A stretch of DNA of 64,000 nucleotides from Rutidosis leptorrhynchoides (lineage: Eukaryota; Streptophyta; Magnoliopsida; Asterales; Asteraceae). Below the pieces are notes generated by a model. That model saw only the letters and a list, made by a program, of their open reading frames with translations. It had not been told where the DNA came from and made no database searches. Shown in pieces: positions 37,252 through 50,769 of the stretch. The stretch spans positions 223,335,501 to 223,399,500 of the forward strand of contig NC_092338.1 of the NCBI RefSeq assembly GCF_046630445.1. Reading direction: 5' to 3'. Position 1 is the stretch's first letter. Each line of letters begins with the position of its first letter. The translations under genes were made by a program, and so were the position numbers.

Positions 37252-38412
37252 GATAGATCGTATCACTAAGAATACTATCTCACAGGTAAGTCTGTACAGT
37301 TTTTATTTTTTTATTTTTATTTTTAACCTTTTGATAATAAACGCTAATTTGTTCGCTATAAAGTATTAAATTGGTATTCGATAAAATTAGGTTTGGCGAC
37401 CGAAATTATTGATATCATTCAAAAATGTATTACATCACTGCGAAATTTAACGTTTATTCTTAAGGTATAAATATCTTTAATCAATCAACCCAAAATATTT
37501 CAAAAATTCGTCATGAGTTAAATTAGGTCATGGAACCGAAATTACTTTACCGAAAAGAGGGGCGCATATTTTTGATAATATTTGATTGATTAAAGTGGGA
37601 TAAAAGCCAAAAAGATTTTTAATTTTATTTTTACCATGTTTTTACAATTAATATATAATTATAATTATTAATTTAATATTATAAACTTATTTAAAATTGT
37701 AAATATTTGAAAAAATTAATCTTTTTAATATAAGTTTGTATGTATAAAAACAAAAATATGATATAAGTTTGGTGTGAATTTATAATATGAATTTTTAATT
37801 AAGTTTGGTGTGAATTTTTAATTTTATGCATTTTAAATATAAGTTTGGTGTGAATTTAAAAACAAAAATTTACTTTATTTTGCTAAGTTAAAAATATGAT
37901 TTTTAAAATTCGTCGTAAGTTGAAGACTAGGTCATTGAACCGAAATTGCTTTACCCAAGGGAGGGACGAGAACTTTTATTATCATTATTTTTAATCTTAT
38001 TGAATTAAAGTATGCCAAAAACATTAAAAACCCAAAAATCTTTACTTTTAAAAACCACGCTTTGATTTGACAAATTTTAAAATTTTGTCGAGGGACGGAT
38101 TAGGACATCGATCCGAAACGCCCTCATCCTAAAAAGAAACAAATCTTTAAAATTTTATTAATTTTATGTTTTATTAAGTATAAGGTTTTATTTAAAAAAA
38201 AAGGTGAAAACACTGTACCCGGGACTCCATGCGATCGCATAGAGTTTGGCCTTTGGTGCCATACGATCGCATGGGGAGAAAATCCAGGCCAGATACAAAC
38301 GAGCCAGAGAGCTGTTCTTCACACAAAACACACAAAAACACGAACCAACCTCAAAATCCTCTCTAAAATTCACCATTTTTCACCGTAATTCGTCATTTTT
38401 CTTGCTCTAATC
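37252..38412 (+). other. E3 spacer with direct repeats and third palindrome pair
   Basis: No ORF. It contains three copies of AAGTTTGGTGTGAATTT (37765, 37801, 37841). Two or three imperfect repeats of a CCGAAATTRCTTTACC-containing unit start near 37509, 37909 and 38080. The palindrome pair CATGCGATCGCATAG (38228) and CATACGATCGCATGG (38260) is spaced 32 bp and lies about 150 bp upstream of the ATHILA ORF first exon. Confidence 0.75.
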
Positions 38413-40592
38413 ATGCCTAGATTCCCATTCTTTAGCAAAATGGTAAAAATTACACCCCTAAACTCTATAAATTCCTAGTTTTTGTGATAATTACCAATTT
38501 TTTTCCTAATGCAATTTTGTTAATTTCTAGTGTAATTAGTGTTAAATTGTTAGTATTTTATGCATGTATAACCTAGATTGATGCTATTTAACATGATTTG
38601 AAGCCAAAAACTTCAAAATTTTTAGGAATCTAGGGTTTGTGTTCTTGAGCAATTTGGGGCTTTTTGATATAAACAGGTTATGGCCAATTTTTTTCATGAA
38701 TTATTGCTAAATTGAGTAGTGTAACATGTTTAGATAGATAAATGATCCAAACATCGATCCTAAACATGATTTTTGGAGATTAAAGTGGACTTTTAAAGTC
38801 CAAAATTTATGAACTTGATTAATTTGATATATTTGCCATTTGAGACTTGTTTAATTATTAGTAATGACTATTTTGACATGTTATTTGAGTTAAATGCTTA
38901 TGAACTTTGTATACATTTTCATATGTGCTTATTTGAAAAGTGTAGAATTGTGAAAAATTGTGAAAATGTGTATAAGTTTAATTTTGATTTAACATGTTAT
39001 AGTGATTGTTTTAAGTTGTTATTTTGCTAACACTAATGCATATTTAGATGCACAAATTTTGTGTTTAATGTGTTTTGCAGAAAGCCAATACGGGAGGTTC
39101 AGGAGCATCATCATCTAGACGACCAGCACCAGCACCAGAACCAGAACCAGAAATGCAACACGAACAAGAACCATAACAACAGCCTGATCAGTACATACCT
39201 TATTATGATCCGGTACAGTTTGTTGATGAATTCATAGTATTCCCAATGAGGCCGCCAGTAGAATTCCCAACGATTCCTGAGCACACTCTGCATCCTAATC
39301 TGAGATTTGATAGGAGATGGAGAGATTACGAGACATATCAAAGGAACAAATTCAAATTGGTAACAAAAAATGTAGAGGTGCCAAGGGTAATCGATTGGGT
39401 TCCTTTGGAAACGGTCCATCTAGCTGACCGTGTTAGACAGCTTTTAGTTCAAAGGTATGGAAGTTCTTCTTTTACAGATTGAGAACGTCTTTTCACCATT
39501 CGTAGACCTGTATATAAGGAATGGTGTGTTGAGTTGATGAGTACTGTATCACTTGATACAAATATAGTTAGAATAGATGATAGAAGATTTCTTAGGTTTA
39601 TCCTCGGCGGTAGGATGTATAGAATATCCATGCTGGACATGGCCAGGGCTTTACAGATATATACTCCTGGTGAGTTGCTACTACCCGATTGTACAAACTT
39701 GATTCATTATGGTGAAAGGGTAGATAGCAACTTTGACGCTGACGCCATTTGGAGGCGTATGTCACATTTTGATGTTTTTACACGAGCAGGAGGACACTCC
39801 TATACACATATTGACAGAGCCGAGCTTCGTATTATTCATAGATTTTTGGCTAACTCGATTACACAGAGAGGTCATAATAAAGAAAAAATTACCTTACATG
39901 ATTTATTCTACCTAAAGTGTATTCGGGATCCTAGAAGCTTTGTCAATATCCCTTACTGTGTTGCTTTTTATTTATCTAAAATGGTAGAGGGAATGCAGGA
40001 CGGGAGTATAATAGGAGGAGGTATTTTTGTTACTCTCATTGGAGAGTATTTAGGTGTTGATAGGAACCAAGGGGGTCCATTACAGCTTTGTAGAGAACAG
40101 GTTGAGCCCTTAGGATTGAAAGTTTATGTGGGTGCTAAGGTATTGAAAAGTAGATGTAACTAGGCAGTACCCTATAAGGGATCCCATCCTCAGGTAGAGA
40201 GAGGCTCAGACGAGGAAATGGAGGAGGCGGAAGACATTAGGGATGTTTTTCGAGATGATATTCTTGACGTCCATGTTCGTATAGATGAGGAAGCAATGAC
40301 GAAGGCGGCCAGACATAGTATGTATGAGCAGTGAAACTCCGAGCGAGTATACGAGGATTATAGGCGACGCCAACACGATAGCTGGTTAGTTCATCAGCAC
40401 CAAATCATGAGCCAGCTATCATATCAGGTACCAAATAACTATGTACCTACTCGACCTGCTCATTTTCTGCCACACAGCCCCGATATCCGACCACCCTTTA
40501 ACCGGTATGACTATAACCAAGCCTATCAGAACACCTATAACCAACAATGGAACCCACCTGACAAGATGAACTGGAACCCATATCCAGACTGA
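38413..40592 (+). pseudogene. E3 ATHILA-type ORF (ORF3), spliced, broken
   Basis: Exon 1, MPRFPFFSKM (38413-38442), ends at GTAAAAATT. The intron is 38443-39080, ending TGTTTTGCAG. Exon 2 runs in the same frame from 39081 to 40592, giving about 514 codons. It contains RFDRRWRDYETYQRNKF, RFLRFILGGRMYRIS and RELRIIHRFLANSI-like segments with the length and placement of the ATHILA ORF family downstream of pol. The function is not known; some authors call it envelope-like, but I see no signal peptide or clear transmembrane segment. Stops: TAA 39174-39176, TGA 39480-39482, TAG 40161-40163, TGA 40332-40334. Confidence 0.75.
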
Positions 40593-42676
40593 TTTAGTTC
40601 CATTTGGTTATTTATATGATTTTTATGTTTTTATCTTTTTACTTATTCATGTTTAAACTTATGTTATTAAATATACTTATGTAATCTTTATCATTTTTAT
40701 TATTATTGTGTACTAATATTTCACATTTAGGATTTGAAAGCGGGATATTAAGTCCCATTTCAAATTGCCATGCATGTTTATATTTGTATGTATGTATATT
40801 GTCGATTGTACAAAACAGGGTAAAACAACACATTTTCAAAGACTGGTATTAAGTTCAGCAAAAGCTAGTTTTGACGACAAAACGAAAAACAAATGTGATG
40901 TAACAACAAGAAGGAATGAACAAATGATATGCACCATTTATCATTCAGCAAACAAACGCCAATATTTTTGGAAACTTTGGTAAAATTTAATCATTTTTAC
41001 GCTAATCACCCTCAATAATTTAAATTGTTACTAATTTCTTGCAAATGAGGGCATTGCAAGACCTTAAGTGTGGGAAGGGGTTAAATTCTTTCGGATTTTA
41101 AAATTTTTACTTTATACACTTGGTTACCATTAGAAATACTAGTAAAGTAGTAGTTGTATTAGAATCTAGTGCTCTCTGATAATAAAGAACAACCCTAGTC
41201 TTATATATTGACTACCCAATTCTAGTAAAAATTTTCAAAATTTTCAATTAAATGAACTCAAAATCATGTTTATACATATTTATGAACGATAAAACTAGGT
41301 ATTAACATCGAAATTATTGTTACCTCGGAAAGGACATAAATTGAGAAACAAACCAAAATGTTAAAATTCATTTAAAATGGAATAGAGGACAATAAAAAGG
41401 AAAATAAAAGCCAAGTGTGGGAAAAATTACCAAGTTATCTTAAACATATGTCACATATTTCTGTAACAAATAATTGAAGATACTTTTGCTTTGGACTAAA
41501 CTAAACTGTTTTACCCGATGAAAGAAAAGAAGAGATGGATCTACACGATGAACAATTCCATCATTAAAAGGAAGTAAAGTCTTTCGAAAAAGAAACGCGC
41601 TTCTTGATTTAGGTCATAAAGTTGTCGTCCAGACCAGCTGTAGGTTGATAAAAAATCTAGAAAAGTCATCTCTAAAATCAGCAGGAAATCCACGGACCTC
41701 AGCATAAAACAGGGTCGCCAAGTGGTCAGATTTATCCTAACCATGAGAAGGATTTATCTCATACAATGGGGGGGGGGGGCACCGTGCAAATTAGCTTGAT
41801 AAGACTAATGAATCAGACCCCCAGAAAGGATAATCTCCTTAAAAGATCAAAAAATCAGCTTTTAAGCCTGATATTACTCAATCCTAGAGATTGACCTTAA
41901 AGATTGAGAATTACAAACTCATGGAATTCAATGATATCTAAACTTGAGCTTGAACGAGAAAATATTTTGATCAAAATTACAAACCGATTTGTTTTCTGAA
42001 AACCCATTTTTCAATGCGTTCATTACCATTGAACGTAAAATCCTAGGAATTCTCCTGGAATTCATTATGTCACCTGAACCAAATCGGGTGTCAACCGTAA
42101 GAACGGTGGTTGCATAGCATGGTCAAAGACAGGACCTTGTGCCAGACCGAAAAATTATAAGGGTGAGCTTTACTATTGCTCCTACAAAGGATAGTAATTG
42201 CGTCTGACACGTTATAGACTATAATCAAAAGCATGTCAGGGGACATTGCCTTAACAGTTGCTTATTCAACGCTTTCCTTTACAACCGGACGGTAGTATAC
42301 CGAAAGGTAATATACGGAGTAAGTATACTGGACGTGTTGCTTTCCTAATACAAGGTTAGCAAGTGGGTGACACAAAACCATAAGTTTTGAGCCAAAATTT
42401 TTAAATCTAAAACCCACCAAACCCACAAAAAAAGAATTTGCAAACACCGGTGAAGGGTTATTCCGGAAAACTTATCTAGGGTAAAAACTAGATTGAATTT
42501 TCAAAAAGATCAAATGTTTTCATAAAGATCCAATTTCCTTAATGGATCTAAATTTTATAGTCATGTGGGACTGTAAACCACATCATTACTACCATTGTTT
42601 ATACCGCCGTAAAGAAATCACTGATGTACAAAGTGTGAAGAATAAAGAAGTGATTCTAGTATTTCAAGACTATATT
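40593..42676 (+). other. E3 3' untranslated region
   Basis: Non-coding. Most of 41050-42700 is homologous, in inverted genomic orientation, to the E4 3' region (48833-50500), so it is a shared 3' part of the two elements. It contains a 12-base G run at 41768-41779. Small ORFs on both strands are not kept between the two copies as clean frames. Confidence 0.7.
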
Positions 42677-42712
42677 GCTTGAGGACAAGCAACGCTCAAG
42701 TGTGGGAATATT
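42677..42712 (+). promoter_or_regulatory. E3 hairpin and polypurine tract
   Basis: GCTTGAGGACAAGC (42677-42690) can form a 5-bp stem with a 4-base loop. It is followed by CTCAAGTGTGGGAATATT and then the 3' LTR. E4 has the same elements in minus orientation right of 48832. CAAGTGTGGG upstream of the LTR is typical of Athila PPT regions. Confidence 0.7.
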
Positions 42713-44620
42713 TGATAATGCTAAAAACGAACATATATTTCATAGCATTATTCCTCAAGAAAGACAAGCTTTTAGTTGCAATTGTTCTATTTACAAGTGA
42801 TATTCGTTTAAATAATAAAAGGTGAAGACAAAAGACAGATTCGACGAATTGAAGATGCAAACGACCAAAAAGCTCAAAAGTACAAAATACAATCAATAAG
42901 GTTCCAATTATTGATAAGAAACGTCTCAAAATTACAAGAGTACAAGATTCAAAACGCAAAGTATAAGATATTAAATTATTCGCAAGGACGTTCGAAAATC
43001 CGGAACCGGGACCAGAGTCAACTCTCAACGCTCGATGCAACGGACTAAAAATTACAAGTCAACTATGCATATGAATATAATATAATATATAATTAATTCT
43101 TAAAATTAATATATATATTATATTATATTTAAATAAACGTCGGCAGAAGAAAACAACCAAATGTGACTCTCCGATCGAGTGTATATGATTATTTATAGGG
43201 ACGTCCAATTATAAATCTTTATATTAACATTAAAAAATTATCATTTAGTTAAACAAATATAAAGCCCATTAATAGCCCATAGTCTAATTTCCACAAGTGT
43301 CGTTCTTTTGTCCAAACCTCAATTATGGTACAAAGCCCAATTACCCAATTTTAGTAATTAGTCCAACATCATGATTACTTCGTTTTAAATAAGCATAATA
43401 ATAACTTAGCTACGAGACATTAAATTAAAAAGGTTGAACGTAACTTACAATGATTAAAAATAGCGTAGCGTTACACGGACAGAATTGCGACTTACACCCT
43501 TACAACATTTGCTAACATACCCTTATTATTAGGATTTAAAATTAAAATTAAAATTAAAATTAAAATATAAATATAAATATTACGTATAGATATATTGAGA
43601 TAGAAAAAGATGTGTTTTTGTGGTGCACCAAAGCTCGATTTTTATAGGCATGTGGGCTGGAACTTTAATACTTTGTTTAATAATTACACCAGGATGTCGA
43701 CTGCGTGTAACCCAAGGTTTTAATACTTTGTTATCAATTATGCCAAGTGTCCTTGTACATAATTTCACCCCTGTTTTAATAATTCTAGTGGTTATTAATC
43801 CATTCCCGTATCCGGTTAATTGAACGATTATTCGTACATATAAATACCCCTTGTTACAGTTTAAGTCCCCAATTAGTTGGAATATTTAACTTCGGGTATA
43901 AGGATAATTTGACGAGGACACTCGCACTTTATATTTATGACTGATGGACTGTTATGGACAAAAACCAGACGGATATATTAAATAATCCAGGACAAAGGAC
44001 AATTAACCCATGGGCATAAAACTAAAATCAACACGTCAAACATCATGATTACGGAAGTTTAAATAAGCATAATTCTTTTATTTCATATTTAATTTCCTTT
44101 ATTTTATATTTAATTGCACTTCTAATTATTGCACTTTTATTTATTGTTATTGTATTTAATTGCACTTTTAATTATCGTACTTTTTAATTATCGCAAGTTT
44201 ATTTTATCGCACTTTTATTTATCGCAATTTCATTATCGTTATTTACTTTACATTAAGTCTTGTATTTATTTTTAATTTTGGTTTTAACTGCGACTAAAGT
44301 TTTAAAATCGACAAACCGGTCATTAAACGGTAAAAACCCCCCTTTATAATAATAATATTACTTATATATATATTTGTATTTTTATAAATTTAAACTAATA
44401 TAGCGTTAAGCTTTGTTTAAAGATTTTCCCTGTGGAACGAACCGGACTTACTAAAAACTACACTACTGTACGATTAGGTACACTGCCTATAAGTGTTGTA
44501 GCAAGGTTTAAGTATATCCATTCTATAAATAAATAAATATCTTGTGTAAAATTGTATCGTATTTAATACTTTTTTCCTGTAAAAATATAAGCTATTTTAT
44601 ATAAACCTCGCATAACATCA
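42713..44620 (+). repeat. E3 3' LTR, with two inverted blocks
   Basis: Ends match the 5' LTR. In the middle, 43173-43663 is the reverse complement of 28172-28664 of the 5' LTR, and 43664-43850 is the reverse complement of about 28679-28864. The blocks keep their order but each is flipped. The palindrome pair and a 16-bp spacer present in the 5' LTR are missing at the breakpoints. The E3 promoter is therefore destroyed or reversed in this LTR. Confidence 0.9.
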
Positions 44621-45109
44621 GCGGCTTACAAAATACACTTGTATTTAATGTTTTCTGTTTACAAGTTATAAATGGATTTATACCGTTGTGATAAACCATT
44701 CTGTATGTCATGACATTATGAGATCTTTAGTTTTGCCTCGGTGCCCTCTAGCGAAGTAAATACTTTACGCTAGCCGATCCCTTATGTCTATAATGTTGAC
44801 ACAAGAGCTTCTACCATCGGGGGCATAAAAATGCCTTGCCTTATCTGGGTAGGAATGAATGCCATGCTTTACATTCGAACACGTAATGCTGTGCGTAAGA
44901 AAAAATTTAAAATTTTATTGATAATACTGTCATACATACAACGTTTTTGTGTAATATCTTCTCATGGGGTGATCAAGTCCCAATTAGAAAATTACAAAAA
45001 GTGTATTGTGTTGTTACCTGAACTGATGAAAATTAAAAATGTGATAAAAACTGTTATGTGAGATTCATGCTGTTATACTGTCTTTCGTGTACCGTGTTGC
45101 GTCCTGCTT
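44621..45109 (-). other. E2 internal segment between E3 and protease
   Basis: Part of E2 (minus orientation, after the protease). No RT motif, no convincing ORF. It is where pol should begin in an autonomous relative. Confidence 0.5.
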
Positions 45110-45926
45110 TCAATGCTGCCATATTTTAGGTGGTTTGAAGTACCCGTTCACATCATTTCTACTGAACAACTGCCTTGATGATTCCCTCCTGACAAAATTC
45201 CCTGGAGCTTCATGAACAACTGATCTCTCCCTTGGTGGTCCAACATATTCAGAGTGTATTACTGTTACACCGTTTGGTGTTGGGAACCGCAATTCTGCAT
45301 GCGGTGTAGAGGTAATTGCTCCGAATTTGCGAAGGGTCCGCCTACCGAATAACGCACTGAACCGTGATTTTCCATCAATAACTGTAAAGTCCACAATTTC
45401 TGTACGGACCATAGGGTGTATTCCCATTGTAACATCTAGTTTCACTTTACCAACTGCTCTTATTGATTCACCCGTGATACCAGCAATCTTTAAGTTCGTG
45501 TAGCGTAGCCGATCCTTCATGCTGAACGGATATTCCTTAAAACAATGCAAATACAAAATATCTGCTTCACTACCTGTGTCAGTATAAATGCGAGTGATGT
45601 TTCTGTTTTCTATTACAGCTGAAATGACCACAGGCTCTTCTGACAGGCGCCAATTTGGAATAGTATGAAATATGATTGGAGCATACATCCAGCTCTCCGT
45701 TCTGCGTTCTCCGTCTACTTCATTTTCCTGCTCTGCATTCCATATGACCTTGATGTGCATTTCTGGAGTTGGATCCCTTTCATCATTCCATTCTTCTCTT
45801 CTGTTCTAGTTACGTCATCCACCGTGACGCACTTTTCCTTGCCAAGCAAAATGTTTGTTTGGATCATTTCGTCGATACTTTTTTCCTGGCAAAAGATGAT
45901 TTAGCTCGCCAGCCTTGATCTTTGCA
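45110..45926 (-). pseudogene. E2 protease part of gag-pro, interrupted
   Basis: The minus-strand frame carries an aspartic protease with IYTDTGSEADILY as active site and FGRRTLRKFGA as the flap-distal motif. Upstream (45926 to 45761) the same frame continues back to the solo LTR and joins the gag frame ending at 57507. Removing the solo LTR and one ATGAT copy keeps the phase exactly. Two stops lie in that joining segment. The protease would cleave the polyprotein. No RT follows. Confidence 0.82.
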
Positions 45927-46927
45927 ATGATTGTGATGACCCGGGAATTTCCGACCAAATTTAAACTTAATCCTATATGATTTCGACACGATAAGCAAAG
46001 TCTATTAAACTGAGTCTCATAATGTTTGAACTATTTCCATGAATGCATTTGACTTTGACCGTCTCCGACGATTCACGAACAATTGTTTGTAAACAATTAA
46101 TTATATAGATATAAATATGTATATAATTATAAAGGTACGTATTAGAAATTATAAAATATTATTAACTCATTAAAATTAAAAATGTAAAATATTATACAAA
46201 ATAAGTTGTTACATTAATATTATTATTACCTTCATTATTATGATTAATAATAATACTAATATTAAGATCAGAATAGTTATTTTATTTCAATATATGGTAC
46301 ACGAACTTTATCACATGTAATTTGTCATGGTATTATTACTAATGTTATTATTATTATTATCATTATTATTGTAATAGTAAAATTATGACTATTTTGATTA
46401 ATATTATATTGTTACTAAAATATTATTTATCATTATCATTATTAATATAAAACTATTGTGTAATACTAATATCATAAAAATTAAAATTTTAATAACTTTA
46501 CTAAAGCTATGATTTCAATGCCTTATTAGTATTATTATTATAGCTTTCGAAATTATCATTTTATTTTTATATCACTAATATTAATATCATTTTTGTTATT
46601 AGTATCGTTTTGATTATTGATATTATTATTATTATTTCTATTATTATTACTATTATTATAGTTATATGTTTCATAACCATTTTTATTTAACATTATTATA
46701 ATTATTAAAAGATTAATCATAAACTATAAATATAACTATATAATCACAAGAGAAATAGAAATAAAGATATAAATTCAGTTACATGGATCAATATGCAGAT
46801 AGATATAAGTATACATATATGATACCAGGTACTTGTACGCGTAATTTTTTTTATTTTATTAACATCTGATTCTGTTTCTTTTCTTTTTCTTTCTTATTTG
46901 CATTTTACTGTTAAACCTGTGAAACTG

Positions 46928-48832
46928 TGATGTGTGTAGCGTGGTGTACGAAATAGTTATATATTTTTAATGCGGAATGCTACAAATTATGACAAGTTTT
47001 AATTATTTATTTATCGAGTGGGATATACCAAAACCTTGCTACAACACAATAGGCAGTGTACCTAGTCGCAAAGTAGTATAGTTTTTAGTAAGTCCGGTTC
47101 GTTCCACAGGGAGACGGGCTTATGAAACATTTTATTTTTATATAACAATATATAAATATAAATATAAAAAGGGGGGTTTTACCGTTTAATGACCGGTTTG
47201 TCGATTTTATATTTTAAAGTCACAATTAAAAGCTAATGCAAAATATTAAAAATAACTAAAAACTTAATTTAAAGAGTAAAGTAAATGACGATAATTAAAA
47301 TGACAGAAATTAAAGTGCGAAAATTAAAAGTGCAATTAAATATGAAATAAAAGAAATTAAATATGAAATAAAAGAATTATGCTTATTTAAACTTCCGTAA
47401 TCATGATGTTTGACGTGTTGATTTTAGTTTTATGCCCATGGGTTAATTGTCCTTTGTCCTGGATTATTTAATATGTCCGTCTGGTTTTTTTTTGTCCATA
47501 ACAGTCCATCAGTCATAAATATAAAATGCGAGTGTCCTCATCAAATTATTCTTATACCCGAAGTTAAATATTCCAACTAATTGGGGATTCGAATTGTAAC
47601 AAGGTTTTAATACTTTGTTTAATGAATACACCAGGTTATCGACTGCGTGTAAACCAAGGTTTTACTACTTTGTTAACAATTACACCAATTACCCTTGAAT
47701 GTAATTTCACCCCTGTTTTAATTATTCTAGTGGCTATTAATCCATTCCCGTGTCCGGTTAAATGAACGATTATTCGTACATATAAATACCCCGCCCATCG
47801 TGTCCGATCGAGTGTATATGGTAATTTATAGGGACGCCCAATTGTAAATCTTTATATTAACATTAACAAACTTTCATTTAGTTAAACAAATATAAAGCCC
47901 ATTAATAGCCCATAGTCTAATTTCCACAAGTGTCGTTCTTTTGTCCAAACCCCAATTATGGTACAAAGCCCAATTACCCAATTTTAGTAATTAGCCCAAC
48001 ATCATGATTACTTCGTTTTAAATAAGCATAATAATAACTTAAGTACGAGACATTAATTTAAAAAGGAGAACATAGCTTACATTGATTATTTATCGCGTAG
48101 TGTTACACGGACAGAGCTCCGACTTTAAAAACCCGTAAAAATAACTTTTACATAACCCAAACTAATCTAATATAACACTAATCTATACTATATATACATA
48201 TATATATTTATTTATATTATACTAGGGAGTATTATTATTATTATGTTGGTGTGGTGTGTGTTAAAAAAGAACGAAAACTGGCAAATTTATAGACCAGGCC
48301 TGATTCTGATCCTCATGCGACTCGCATGGGTTTATGCCTATTTGCCATGCGACTCGCATGGCCACGCTGGACAGCTCACATATCTTTTGTCTTCTTGTTC
48401 GTCGACATATTTATTAAATATATATAAAATATAAATAATTTTAATAATTATTTATATATTATATTATATTTATGTGCATAGTAGACTAGATATTTTTGGT
48501 CCATTGCGTCGGGCGTTTCTTCTTGGCTCGGGTCCCGGTTCCGGATTTTCGGACGTCCTTGCGTACTATTTTATATCGTGTACTTTGCGTTTCGTAACTT
48601 GTACTCTTGTTATTTTTAGACGTTCCTCATCAATAATTTGAACCATTTTAATTGTATCTTGTACATTTGAGCATTTTGGACCTTTCCGTCTTCAAATCTT
48701 CATTTTTGCCTTTTGTCTTCGCACTTATTTAATATAAACGAATATTACTTGAATATGGAACAATTGCAACTAAAATCTTGTCTTTCTTGGGGGATAATGT
48801 TATGAAATATATGTTCCTTTTTAGCCTTGTCA
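46928..48832 (-). repeat. E4 3' LTR
   Basis: In element orientation it starts TGACAAGG and ends CTACACACATCA. It contains the palindrome pair at 48314-48360 and, 22 bp downstream on the minus strand, TATAAATT (48284-48291). Confidence 0.93.
48314..48360. promoter_or_regulatory. Paired palindrome, E4 3' LTR
   Basis: Two copies of CATGCGACTCGCATG (starts 48314 and 48346): 15-bp odd palindromes with 7-bp arms, spaced 32 bp. The spacer differs from those in E3. Confidence 0.85.
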
Positions 48833-50769
48833 ATATCCCCACACTTGAGCGTTGCTTGTCCTCAAGCAATACAGTCTTGAAATAATATAATACATCACAC
48901 AAATCACTTCTTTATTCTTCACACTTTATACATTAGTGATTTTGATATGGCGGTATAAACAATGATAGTAACGATGTGGTTTAAAGGTGGGTGTGTCATC
49001 CACAGTTGCCTCGGGTTTAGGTCAACGACACTTGCAATCAAATAGCCGATTTACTTTCGGTTTCCAAAGCAAAGTGCACATTTGAAAGGCGGTTTACAGT
49101 CCCACATGACTATAAAAATGTAGATCCTTAAGGAAATTGGATCTTTATGAAAACATTTGATCTTTTGAAAATTCAAGCTAGATTTTACCCTAGACAAGTT
49201 TTCTGATTTAACCCACCATTGGTGTTGCAAAATATATTTGTGGATCAATATTTTGGCTAAAAACATTTAGGCTCGTGTAATCCACTGCTATCCCAGTATC
49301 GGAAAGCACACATCCAGTTTACTTGTTCCGTATATTACCTTTCGATAAACTACCGTCCGGTTGTAAAGGAAAGTGATGAACAAGAAACTGTTAAGGCAAT
49401 GTCTAATGACATGCATTTGTTCATGGTCTAATTACGTGTCGGATGCTAGTACTATCCTTGGTAGGAGCAATAGTAAAGATCATCCTATGATTTTTCGGTC
49501 TGGCACAAGGTCCTGTCTCCGACCATGCTATGCAACCACCGTTCTTACGGTTGACACCCGATTTGGTTCAGGTGACCTAATGAATTCCAGGTGAATTCCT
49601 AGGATTTAACGTTCAATGGTAATGAACGCATTGAAAATGGATTTTCAGAAAACAAATCGGTTTGTATTTTTGATCAAAATATTTTCTCGTTCAAGCTCGA
49701 GTCTAGATATCATTGAATTCCATGAGTTTGTAATTCTCAATCTTTAGGGTCAATCTCTAGGATTGAGTAATATCAGGCTTAAAAGCTGATTTTTAATCTT
49801 TAAAGGAGATTATCCTTTCTGGGGATCTGATTCATTAGTCTTATCAAGCTAATTTGCACGGTGCCCCCCCATTGTACGAGATAAATCCTTCTCATGGTTA
49901 GGATAAATCTGACCACTTGGCGACCCTGTTTGATGCTGAGGTCCGTGGATTTCCAGCCGATTTTAGTGATGACTTTTCTAGATTTTTCGTCAACCTACAG
50001 CTGGTCTGGACTACAACTTCATGACCTAAATCAAGAAGCGCGTGTCTTTTTCGGAAGACTTTATTTCCTTTTAATGATGGAATTGATTCATCGTGTAGAT
50101 CCATCTTTCATTACAGTAAATCGGGTAAAACAGTTAATTTAGTCCAAAACAAAAACACCTGTAATAACTTTACAGAAACATGTGATAGATATTTTTGAAT
50201 AACTTGGTACATTCTCCCCACACTTAGTTTCTTTCTTTGCTTTTTTATTCTCCTTTATTTCATTTTAAATGAATTCAAGCGTTTTGGGTTGTTTCTCAAT
50301 TTATGTCCTTTTCGAGGTAACGATAATTTCGGTATTAACACCTAGTTTTCACCGTTCATAAATATGTATAAACATGATTTTAAATTCATTTAATTGAAAT
50401 TTTTTTCAAATTTTCACAAAATTTCGGCAAATAAACCAAGTATAAACCCAAGAGAATTTATAACCCTTCCCCACACTTGAGATCATGCAATGCCCTCATT
50501 TGCATGAAATCAGACTATAATTATAAATTCATGAGGGTGATTAGTGTAGAAAAGTGATTAAGAATACCTAGTTTGTACTTACAAAGCTCGTCGAATGATA
50601 GATGGCGCGCCTCACCGTTCATTCCTTCTTGTTTTATCACACATGTTTTTCTTCAAAAATGGTTACTTTTCTGAACTATTTGCTAATCTTTGAAAATGCG
50701 TATTTTACCCTAAGTTATCATGCATGTTTATTAACGAGTTATGCACTAACCCGAACCCCTAATTTAACG
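48833..50769 (-). other. E4 3' region (non-coding, shared with E3)
   Basis: It contains the inverted equivalent of the E3 PPT and hairpin at 48833-48870 and long homology to 41050-42700. An 82-codon plus-strand ORF (49894-50142) resembles a shorter one in E3 (41541-41744), but both are antisense to their elements. I regard them as conserved non-coding sequence. Confidence 0.65.

Larger units (their letters stand above)
27644..44620 (+). mobile_element. E3: Athila-lineage Ty3/gypsy retrotransposon
   Basis: A 16,977-bp element with LTRs of 1995 and 1908 bp (TGATAATG...AACATCA). Flanks GCGGA (27639-27643) and GCGGC (44621-44625) are a target duplication with one mismatch. The layout is PBS, gag-protease, RT-RNase H-integrase, a small CCHC ORF, a spliced ATHILA-type ORF, and PPT. 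The order and the ATHILA ORF identify the Athila lineage. It is decayed by point stops and a few frameshifts. LTRs outside the inverted part differ by roughly 1-2%, younger than host E2. Confidence 0.92.

Noticed and set aside
48243..48434. Small ORF duplicated at 54420-54611
   Set aside because: It occurs twice only because it lies in both E4 LTRs, over the promoter and antisense to it.
49894..50142. Antisense ORF similar to 41541-41744
   Set aside because: Similarity follows DNA homology of the E3/E4 3' regions; no conserved start, stop or motif beyond that.
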